DNA of 60,527 bases, from the NCBI GenBank assembly GCA_022794255.1, contig JAAWEL010000043.1, positions 1-60,527 on the forward strand. Reading direction: 5' to 3'. The position numbers and the translations under genes were made by a program. Each line of letters begins with the position of its first letter. Position 1 is the stretch's first letter. The notes beneath the pieces are model-generated. The model did no database searches, had not been told where the DNA came from, and saw only the letters and a list, made by a program, of their open reading frames with translations. Of this stretch, positions 5,783-13,600 are shown in pieces. Source of the stretch: Lachnospiraceae bacterium (GTDB lineage Bacteria; Bacillota; Clostridia; Lachnospirales; Lachnospiraceae).

Positions 5783-7216
5783 ATGACCAATACAACCGTT
5801 AAGGATATGACATCCGGCTCCCCCACAAAGCTGATTTTTGGATTTTTTATTCCTATGGTATTTGGACTTCTATTTCAGCAGCTCTATAATATGGTAGATA
5901 CGATTATTGTGGGGAAATATTTAGGTGTGGAGGCGCTTGCGTCTGTGGGCTCCACTGGTTCCATCAATTTTATGATTATTGGCTTTTGCATGGGAGTGTG
6001 CAATGGCTTTGCCATTCCGGTGGCGCAGGAATTTGGAGGAAAGGATTTTACACAGCTTAGAAAGTTTGCTGCCAACGGGGCCTGGCTGGCGATGGTATTT
6101 GCAGGGGTGATGACAACCGTGGTATGTCTGCTTTGCCGGAGGATTTTGCTGTGGATGAATACCCCAGCAGATATCATTGACGGCGCTTATGCGTACATCT
6201 TTGTGATTTTTCTGGGGATCCCTGCAACCTACCTTTACAATATGGTATCTGGGATTATCCGGTCTTTGGGGGACAGCCGCACACCTTTGTATTTTCTGAT
6301 TATATCCTCACTGCTTAATGTGGTGCTGGATCTGGTTACGATTGTGGTGCTGGATCTGGTTACGATTGTGGTGCTGGATCTGGGGGTATCCGGAGCGGCA
6401 TGGGCGACTGTGATTTCGCAGGCAGTTTCCGGCATTGCCTGTCTGATATTCATGGCAAAGCGGTATGAGGTGTTGCGGATGACAAAGGAGGAGGCGATCC
6501 CAAACGGGAAGATTATGAAAACTCTGTGCCGAATCGGGATTCCCATGGGATTGCAGTATTCCATCACAGCGATTGGAAGTATGGTTTTACAGGTGGCGGT
6601 CAACGGACTGGGTTCCATGTCTGTGGCGGCAATGACAGCTGCATCAAAAATCGGCACGTTTTTTTGTTGTCCTTTTGATGCTCTGGGCTCTACCATGGCA
6701 ACCTACGGTGGTCAGAATATGGGTGCCCGCCGTCTGGAACGCCTGGGAGAGGGTCTGAGGGCGGCTGTTTTTATGGGAGCGGTATATGCACTGTTGGCTT
6801 TGATAGTACTGAGCCGGTTTGGTGATCAGATTGCACGGATGTTTCTGGATGAGAGCCAGGTGGAGCTTTTAGGCCAGGTGAAACAGTATCTTTTGACTGG
6901 TGCTTTTTTTTACATTCCTCTGGTGCTGGTGAATGTAGTGCGGTTTCTGATTCAGGGAATGGGCTATACCAGAAAAGCAGTTTTAGCTGGTGTATGCGAG
7001 ATGGCGGCTCTTGCCGGAGTGGGATTTTTGCTGGTTCCATATTTTGGTTATACGGCCGCATGCTTTGCCAGTCCCTGTGCGTGGATTGCGGCGGATTTTT
7101 TCCTGATTTTTTCCTACTTTGGAATTATTAAGAAGCTTTGCCTGGAACAGGAGAGGGAAAGGAAGATGTTGGAAAAAACTTTTTGTAATAAGGAAGATTT
7201 TGTGTCTGGTTCTTAG
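5783..7216 (+). CDS. MATE family multidrug/cation efflux transporter (copy 1)
   Basis: A 477-residue integral membrane protein with about twelve transmembrane helices in two homologous halves, as in MATE antiporters that export drugs or metabolites using Na+ or H+ gradients. Diagnostic stretches are IFGFFIPMVFGLLFQQLYNMVDTI, GVEALASVGSTG and GIIRSLGDSRTPL. It carries an in-frame 24-base tandem duplication that adds VLDLVTIV inside a helix near residue 185; copy 2 lacks it. The first 270 bases are nearly identical to copy 2, while the rest is clearly more divergent. Its last residues differ from copy 2 because the duplicated leader begins right at the stop codon. Confidence 0.9.
   Translation: MTNTTVKDMTSGSPTKLIFGFFIPMVFGLLFQQLYNMVDTIIVGKYLGVEALASVGSTGSINFMIIGFCMGVCNGFAIPVAQEFGGKDFTQLRKFAANGAWLAMVFAGVMTTVVCLLCRRILLWMNTPADIIDGAYAYIFVIFLGIPATYLYNMVSGIIRSLGDSRTPLYFLIISSLLNVVLDLVTIVVLDLVTIVVLDLGVSGAAWATVISQAVSGIACLIFMAKRYEVLRMTKEEAIPNGKIMKTLCRIGIPMGLQYSITAIGSMVLQVAVNGLGSMSVAAMTAASKIGTFFCCPFDALGSTMATYGGQNMGARRLERLGEGLRAAVFMGAVYALLALIVLSRFGDQIARMFLDESQVELLGQVKQYLLTGAFFYIPLVLVNVVRFLIQGMGYTRKAVLAGVCEMAALAGVGFLLVPYFGYTAACFASPCAWIAADFFLIFSYFGIIKKLCLEQERERKMLEKTFCNKEDFVSGS
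6319..6383 (+). repeat. 24-bp tandem repeat inside MATE gene 1
   Basis: A 24-base unit starting TGTGGTGCTGGATCTGG is present twice in full (6319-6342, 6343-6366) plus 17 bases of a third. It is in frame and adds eight residues (VLDLVTIV) compared with copy 2. Replication slippage is the likely cause. Confidence 0.9.
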
Positions 7217-7402
7217 GTGAGCCGGTTTTACAGTTAGTTAGATAATAAAAAAACAACCAGTAACTAAAGGAGAGGATAGGAAAAATTCGTGAAAAAGCCG
7301 ATTGTAATTTTTAAGTGAGTAGAGTAAATTAGAGAGCTGATACCAAATGGTATCTGTATCAGGACTGTTCAGAAAAGGAAATGAAAAGAGGATATAAGTA
7401 TT
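7210..7402 (+). repeat. Leader of MATE gene 2 (second copy of the duplicated leader)
   Basis: This copy matches 5590-5782 along most of its length. It contains a clear hairpin, GATACC-AAAT-GGTATC, and an alternative pairing CTGATAC/GTATCAG that would exclude it. The matching hairpin in copy 1 is weaker. Confidence 0.7.
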
Positions 7403-8803
7403 ATGACTAATACAACTGTTAAGGATATGACATCCGGTTCCCCCACAAAGCTGATTCTTGGATTTTTTGTTCCCATGGTATTTGGACTTCTATTTCAGCA
7501 GCTCTATAATATGGTAGATACGATTATTGTGGGGAAATACTTAGGTGTGGAGGCGCTTGCGTCTGTGGGCTCCACTGGTTCTATCAATTTTATGATTATT
7601 GGTTTTTGTATGGGAGTGTGCAATGGCTTTGCCATTCCGGTGGCGCAGAAATTTGGAGAGAAGAACTTTTCCCAGCTTAGAAAGTTTGCTGCCAATGGGG
7701 CCTGGTTGTCCATCGGCTTTGCATCGGTGATGACAGCTGTGGTGTGTGTTCTCTGCCGGAAAATTCTCCAGTGGATGAATACCCCGGCAGATATTATTGA
7801 GGGGGCCTACCGCTATATTTTTGTGATTTTTATGGGAATCCCAGCCACCTATCTGTACAATCTGGTGTCTGGTATCATCCGCTCTTTGGGAGACAGCCGG
7901 ACACCACTGTTTTTCCTGATCTTGTCCTCTCTAATCAATGTGGTGTTGGATTTGTTTACCATTGTGGTTTTGAAAATGGGCGTGGCAGGGGCTGCCTGGG
8001 CCACTGTGATAGCTCAGGCAGTTTCAGGGATTTTGTGCCTGATCTATATGGTGAAGCATTTTGAAATTCTCCACATGACCAGGGAGGAGGCGGCGCCAAG
8101 TGCTAAGATCATGAAGATTCTGTGCGGTATTGGAATCCCTATGGGACTCCAGTATTCCATCACAGCGATTGGAAGCATGATTCTTCAGGTGGCGGTTAAT
8201 GGACTAGGTTCTCTGGCTGTGGCTTCCATGACGGCAGCAACAAAAATCAGTATGCTTTTCTGCTGTCCCTTTGATGCACTGGGCTCTACCATGGCCACCT
8301 ATGGTGGACAGAATATCGGAGCCCACAGGCTGGAGCGAATGGGAGCCGGTCTGAAAGCAGCGGTAATCATGGGCTCTGTTTATGCGATCCTGGCATTTTT
8401 GGCGCTGTGCTGTTTTGGGGATTCCATTATAAGAATCTTTGTGGACGGGGATCAGACGCAGATACTTAAGCAGGCAAAGCAATATTTGCTGGTCAATGCT
8501 GCCTTTTACATTCCTCTGGTTTTTGTAAATGTGGTTCGGTTCCTGATTCAGGGAATGGGCTATTCCAGAAGAGCGGTTTTGGCCGGTGTATGTGAGATGG
8601 CAGCCCGTGCCGGGGTGGGATTTCTTCTGGTCCCGTATTTGGGATATTCGGCAGTATGCTTTGCCAGCCCATGCGCCTGGATTGCCGCGGATCTTTTTCT
8701 GGTTCCTTCCTATTTTGGAATTATAAGAAAGCTTTACCAGAAACAGGATAGGGAAGTGAAGGTGTTGGCAAAAGAACGAACCTTAATAAGAAAGATTTTA
8801 TGA
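7403..8803 (+). CDS. MATE family multidrug/cation efflux transporter (copy 2)
   Basis: A 466-residue paralogue of the gene at 5783, with the same twelve-helix architecture and motifs (FVPMVFGLLFQQLYNMVDTI, GIIRSLGDSRTPL, FDALGSTMATYGGQN). The start is ATG 7403, at the same place relative to the duplicated leader. It lacks the 24-base insertion and ends in ERTLIRKIL, whereas copy 1 ends in KTFCNKEDFVSGS. The pair could increase dosage, form different substrate ranges, or be a recombination hot spot. The substrate cannot be predicted. Confidence 0.9.
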   Translation: MTNTTVKDMTSGSPTKLILGFFVPMVFGLLFQQLYNMVDTIIVGKYLGVEALASVGSTGSINFMIIGFCMGVCNGFAIPVAQKFGEKNFSQLRKFAANGAWLSIGFASVMTAVVCVLCRKILQWMNTPADIIEGAYRYIFVIFMGIPATYLYNLVSGIIRSLGDSRTPLFFLILSSLINVVLDLFTIVVLKMGVAGAAWATVIAQAVSGILCLIYMVKHFEILHMTREEAAPSAKIMKILCGIGIPMGLQYSITAIGSMILQVAVNGLGSLAVASMTAATKISMLFCCPFDALGSTMATYGGQNIGAHRLERMGAGLKAAVIMGSVYAILAFLALCCFGDSIIRIFVDGDQTQILKQAKQYLLVNAAFYIPLVFVNVVRFLIQGMGYSRRAVLAGVCEMAARAGVGFLLVPYLGYSAVCFASPCAWIAADLFLVPSYFGIIRKLYQKQDREVKVLAKERTLIRKIL

Positions 8804-9037
8804 TTGACAAATAAGATATCCCTTCTATTGATTCCGGTCAGAGCGAGGGTGCCAAGGCTATCGGTATGTCCCATGTACAGATGTGTTTTGTCGGCATTCG
8901 GTGTGGCGGAGCTGCGCTGCAAAACCAAGGTGGTGCCTGGTGTGCTTTATATGAATTTTTCTCTGGATGGAAAACCAGATGGACGGTCAGATAATTACGA
9001 TTTTGAGCCGGTTCATTCAGGGATGAGGAGCGATTAA
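8804..9037 (+). pseudogene. Possible gene remnant after MATE copy 2
   Basis: A 77-codon frame with no ribosome-binding site ends in natural-looking sequence (YMNFSLDGKPDGRSDNYDFE). Upstream, a different frame looks more protein-like (SEGAKAIGMSHVQMCFVGIRCGG), as expected of a frameshifted relic. I cannot name the family. It could also be noncoding. Confidence 0.2.
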
Positions 9038-9074
9038 GGAACAGATAGTAAAAGCTTCTAAAGAGAAGGCTGAG

Positions 9075-9108
9075 AGGAACATCCTGATTCAAACAGGATG
9101 TTTCTTTT
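9075..9108 (+). terminator. Rho-independent terminator after MATE pair
   Basis: AACATCCTG (9078-9086) and CAGGATGTT (9094-9102) form a 9-bp stem with a 7-base loop, followed by TCTTTT. It closes the MATE transcription unit before the pilus control region. Confidence 0.85.
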
Positions 9109-9160
9109 AGCTTTTTTGATTTCAATGCTCAGGTGGGATACAAATTTAGTAAAATCAAAA

Positions 9161-9182
9161 AGACATAATATACATTATGCCA
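9161..9182. promoter_or_regulatory. 22-bp palindromic site, distal copy
   Basis: Arms GACATAAT and ATTATG flank a 4-base centre. Read on the minus strand it is almost identical to the site at 9381-9402. The pair flank the promoter at 9265, and both lie in the 9110-9433 AT-rich gap that contains no gene. Confidence 0.55.
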
Positions 9183-9264
9183 TAAAAGAAAAAATGATTC
9201 CGTCATTGTTTATTCTAGTATAACGCATTCGGTTTCAACTTTCAACCATTATTTAGCTTTTTTC

Positions 9265-9294
9265 TTGAAAAAATAGCCGGGTTTTCCATATAAT
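9265..9294 (+). promoter_or_regulatory. Promoter of the pilus locus
   Basis: TTGAAA (9265-9270), 18 bases, TATAAT (9289-9294). A second dyad, TTTTCCAT-ATA-ATGGAAAA (9282-9300), overlaps the -10 box. The expected transcript has a leader of about 130 bases before the first gene. Confidence 0.7.
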
Positions 9295-9380
9295 GGAAAA
9301 TTAATAATCTGTCTTTTATCATAAAATTAATCTTTTTTCAGCAAAAAACCATATATACAAGAAAATACAGTTTATTCTTA

Positions 9381-9402
9381 TGACATAATGTATATTATGT
9401 CA
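9381..9402. promoter_or_regulatory. 22-bp palindromic site, proximal copy
   Basis: Perfect 9-bp arms, TGACATAAT and ATTATGTCA, flank the 4-base centre GTAT. It lies just upstream of the first pilus-locus gene and downstream of the promoter. It is a likely operator for an unidentified dimeric regulator, possibly looping with the copy at 9161. Confidence 0.6.
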
Positions 9403-9433
9403 TTATCTTACCGTGAATAGGGGTGAAAGGATC

Positions 9434-9943
9434 ATGGTATTAGAAACCAGAAAAGCGGAGAGGATTCAGGGAAGTCCTCAGAGAAGGTGGAAAAGACCGG
9501 AAGAACGGGCAGCAGATATGCTGATTCTGATCCAGGATATCCGCCAGGGAGAACCATATGGCTGTATGATTTATAGCCATATGGAAAGACTTTCACCTTT
9601 TAGAAGTGTAAGAGAATTGCTGCTTCAGATTGATGCAGTGGGAAGAAGGATGAAGGTGCCAGGAGTAAAATCATTTCTCATGTGCGGCAGTACGCTTGAT
9701 GAGAATGAAAAAGCCTTGGGAGCCGGGGATAGGATTTTGGCGTCAGAACGAAGCATAGAGGGAAGCCTTGCGGAAGTTCTTGGATGGCTGAAGCCAAAGG
9801 AATACTTTCATATCACATTGATAGGAATGGAGCATGGCAGCTTACAGGGGTGCATCCGGGGAATGCGAACCGGTAGAAATCCCGTACATTTTAGAAGTGC
9901 TTTGGAACTGATGTATATCTTGTCATCGATTTGCCCGCCATAA
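9434..9943 (+). CDS. Conserved-looking hypothetical protein at head of pilus operon
   Basis: A 169-residue cytoplasmic protein with no signal peptide or membrane segment. ATG 9434 is preferred over GTG 9413 because GAAAGGA precedes it. It has a basic N-terminal region (RKAERIQGSPQRRWKRPEE), a helical middle (RSVRELLLQIDAVGRRMKVPG) and a C-terminal beta-type end, FHITLIGMEHGSLQGCIRGM then HFRSALELMYIL. That end resembles a short domain often placed near sortase loci, but I cannot name it. No helix-turn-helix is obvious. Its position, first gene after the operator and 28 bases before the signal peptidase gene, suggests a regulatory or assembly role. Confidence 0.55.
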   Translation: MVLETRKAERIQGSPQRRWKRPEERAADMLILIQDIRQGEPYGCMIYSHMERLSPFRSVRELLLQIDAVGRRMKVPGVKSFLMCGSTLDENEKALGAGDRILASERSIEGSLAEVLGWLKPKEYFHITLIGMEHGSLQGCIRGMRTGRNPVHFRSALELMYILSSICPP

Positions 9944-9971
9944 GGGACAGATTTATAGAAGGTGAGGGGCA

Positions 9972-10673
9972 TTGGAGACACAGGAATCCATGATAGAAAA
10001 AAAACGGGAAGCATCGGCTATAGAGAAATTAAAAACGGAGAATGGGAGCATAGAAAGTCCATATATAGATGGGATAGAGTCAGAAGATTCCTCCATAGAT
10101 CTTCCGGATACCAAGGAGTTAGAAACGGAGCTGAGGCGGACCCGCCACCATACCCACCGCAAAAACACCTGGAAGGAAACCTTATTTACCCTGTTTGCCG
10201 TGGCAGCGGCAGCCATACTGGCGGCAACCTTGTTTCTTCCAGTGTTAAGGATAGAGGGGAGCTCTATGACTCCGACTTTGTGGGAGGGAAATGTTGTGAT
10301 ATCCCTTCAGGGAGCGGAGTTTAAGGAGGGAGATATTATCGCCTTCTACTATAATAATAAAATTCTGGTAAAGCGGGTGATTGCCAGGGCGGGGGACTGG
10401 GTGGACATCCGGGATGACGGAACGGTTTTTGTCAATGATGAGGAGCTGGAGGAGCCTTACGTGGCAGAAAAAGCCCTGGGGGAATGTAATATCAAATTGC
10501 CTTACCAGGTACCGGACAAGAAATTTTTTTTGATGGGGGACCATCGAAGCGTATCCATAGATTCCCGCAGCACTTCCGTAGGCTGTGTGGCGGAGGAACA
10601 GATCGTAGGAAAATTGGTGTTTTGCATATGGCCGCTGAAGGATTTTCGGGCAATCCAGCATAGCGGCGAATGA
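9972..10673 (+). CDS. Signal peptidase I, pilus-associated, catalytically intact
   Basis: A 233-residue type I signal peptidase with one N-terminal membrane anchor (about 72-92) after an unusually long charged cytoplasmic tail. It has all conserved boxes: the nucleophile Ser98 in EGSSMTPTL, the general base Lys134 in ILVKRVIARAGD, and GDHRSVSIDSR. It should cleave Sec signal peptides of the neighbouring pilins. The start is TTG 9972, with AGGTGAGG upstream; ATG 9990 is an alternative. It is in operon with the adhesin gene 12 bases downstream. A second LepB-like protein at 21907 lacks the catalytic residues. Confidence 0.85.
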   Translation: METQESMIEKKREASAIEKLKTENGSIESPYIDGIESEDSSIDLPDTKELETELRRTRHHTHRKNTWKETLFTLFAVAAAAILAATLFLPVLRIEGSSMTPTLWEGNVVISLQGAEFKEGDIIAFYYNNKILVKRVIARAGDWVDIRDDGTVFVNDEELEEPYVAEKALGECNIKLPYQVPDKKFFLMGDHRSVSIDSRSTSVGCVAEEQIVGKLVFCIWPLKDFRAIQHSGE

Positions 10674-10685
10674 GGAGATGAGAGG

Positions 10686-13600
10686 ATGAAGGGAAAACTG
10701 GTATTGCACAGGGAGCGGCTGTTGCGGGAGCAGAGAAGGTGGAAGAGATGGCAGAAGGTGGTCAGCGTCATGGCGGCTATGGTCGTATTCTGCACGGCTT
10801 ACGCGCTGATCCTGCCGGCATTGACCATGGGGGCCAAGACATACTGCGGTCAGGAGGAGCATCATCACAGTGAGGATTGCTTTGTGCTGTTAAGGCGCGG
10901 GGCGGCCACACCGGATAATGGGTATCCAATTTTACCGGATGAGATGAACAATGCAACGGAGTCCAATGGGAATCCAGCGGATGAAGAACTGCTTGCCACA
11001 CCTGGAGATGCAACTGAGTCTACTCCCAGTGATGCCAGGGAAGAAGAAAAAGAGAAAGGGCCATCCGGCCCGGATGAGGACTACCGGGAAGAGGATGGTG
11101 CAGAAGCCACGCCCAGCGATGCATGGGAAAAGAACGATGAGGCAGAGACGGCAGATTCTGGCCGCAGTGAAGAAATTCAGGGGGTTGGTCTGGCCAGTCC
11201 CGGCAATGCAACGGTGAAAACCACATCTTCTGTGAAACAGGCAAAAACCCACAGCGCCAGCAATGCCAATAAGAAAAAAGATGACTGGGATGTGGATGCA
11301 GATGATGAGGCAGAGGACGACCTGGAAGAGTACGATGAGGCTTTTGATGAGGACATTGATCTGATCAATGACTTGGAGCCAGAGGAAGAGGAAGCGCTGG
11401 AGGCAGACTGGCTGCCCTATGAGCCGGAACTGGAATATGACGAGGAGCTTTATGAGCTGATTTGTATTTGTGAGATGGAAGAGCACACCCACTCCCTGGC
11501 CTGTTACTCCAATCCGGAGGCAGATGTGGAGACTGAGGAGGAGTGGTTGAGAACAATTCCCCAGCTGACCGGCGTGCTGGCAGATGATATTGTGCTGGTG
11601 GCAGACAGTCAGGTGGAGTACCGGGAGAGCACAGAGAACTATGAGGTGGAGGGAGTTGACACCATCAAGGGATACACCCGGTATGGGGAATGGTACGGCC
11701 AGCCCTACGGAGATTGGAGCGGGATGTTTGCATCCTTCTGCATCAACTATGCAGGGGGAGAGGATGCACCCATGGATGGGGATTGCCATCAGCTGGCAGA
11801 TAAGCTGAAAGCTACAGTGCCAGGACTTTATAAGACGAAAGATGAGTATGATCCCCGGCCGGGAGATCTGGTGTTCTTATCGGGAAATGATGAGAATGGC
11901 CTTCATGTGGGAATCATAAAAGAGGTGACAAAGAACGAGAGCGGGAGACCGGATCGTGTGGTAGCCATTGAGGGAGACTTTAACAATAAAGTAGGTTATC
12001 AGACTTACGGTGTCAATTCTCCGGAGATAGAAGGATATGGCCTGATGTCCTGGTATGGTCAGAACCTGATAACGGTGAGAAAAGAGACAGAAAACGCAGT
12101 GATTACTGTGGTCTATGAAGAAAGTGCTTTGCCAGAGGATGTAAGACTGGAGATAGAGGAGCTTAAGGAGGATGATCCCAAAACCATTGCAATGAAAGAA
12201 AAGCTGACCCAGCAGGGCAACAGCCAGGGTAAGGTACTAAAGGCTATGATTCCCTTTGATGTGACCTTCTTAGACGGAGAGGGCAATCGGGTGGAAGCCA
12301 CCGGTCCTATAGAGATCACTACTGAATTTAAAACACCAGTGCAAAAAGACGGCAGCCAGGATGAAAATACAGAAGGAAATCCGGATACGGAGCAGGCACA
12401 GGAAACAGAGGAAGATGCCACATCTGAAACAGAGGAGGTTGAGTCCGGGACAGAGGAGATGGCATCTGAGTCAGAGGAGGCAGGGTCTGAAACAGAGAAG
12501 TTGTCATCTGAGCCAGAGGAGGCTGAGTCTGAAGCACAGGAAGCGGAACATACGGCAAGAAATCTGTCGGTTTCGGTTAAGTCTGTAACAAGAGTGGGAA
12601 CCGGGACTGAGAGTGAGACAGAAGATAAGGCTGAAGATCAGAATTTAGAGTTGTCTGGAAGCAAGGGAGCCGAGGAGCCGGTGTGGGAATTGTTTCATAT
12701 GTCTGAGGACGGAGAGCCGGAAAACTTAAGCGGCAGCGATACCACAAAGATCGAGGTGGATGAGGAGGATGCTCTCCACGGCGTGACCTTTCAGAGTGAT
12801 TCCTCCGTAAAGGTGGCAGCAGTTTCCTATGAACGGACCGGGGAAAACAGCAGTATTGTTAGGACATACCAGGATTTGAAAAATGCAGTGGGGAATCCCA
12901 TAATTACTTATATAGAGCTGGGAGAAGATATTGCGATTCCAGATGATGAGATTGTGGAAAAACAGGATGGGGAGAGCGTCAGGACAGCAGTTAAGATTGC
13001 AGGCAATGAGCGGAAGCTGATCTTAAATCTGGCCAGGCACAACCTTTCCCTGGGAGCGCTGAGCAATGATAAGAGCGTAAGGCTGATTGGAGTGTATGAA
13101 GGGGCGGAGCTGACGATCATAGATGAAGATGAACAGAAGCAGAAACCGGCTCCTGATAAAACGGAAGAAAGGCTGTTAGGAAGTCTTCATTATAATGATG
13201 CCGGGGAACACAATGAACAGTGGGCAGGAGCATGGGATGTCGGCAAACAGGCAGAATATAAGCAGGATGAGAGCGGACGCTATTTAGAGTATTATCTGAC
13301 GGTCTCAGCACCTGTGGATAACCGAGAGCAGAGCGATGGAGAAACGGAAGAAACTCTTTATAAATACCGTATCAATAACCCAGGAGTGATTACCAATAAA
13401 GGATCCGGAAGTACAGAACCGGCAATTTATGTGGAGGGCAGCCTGGTTATGGAAAGTGGAGCAGTTGCAGGCTGCGAAAGTGTGGCAATCTGTTCCACTA
13501 GCGATTCAGAGCTGAAGCTGAACGGAGGCTATGTTTGTGCCAACAGCAATAAGGATGCGTGGGATAGCAATATCCGAATAGAGGGAAACGCCACGGCAGT

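Noticed and set aside
10245-10868. A 207-codon minus-strand frame opposite the signal peptidase gene
   Set aside because: A shadow of the real gene, without start signals or recognisable domains.
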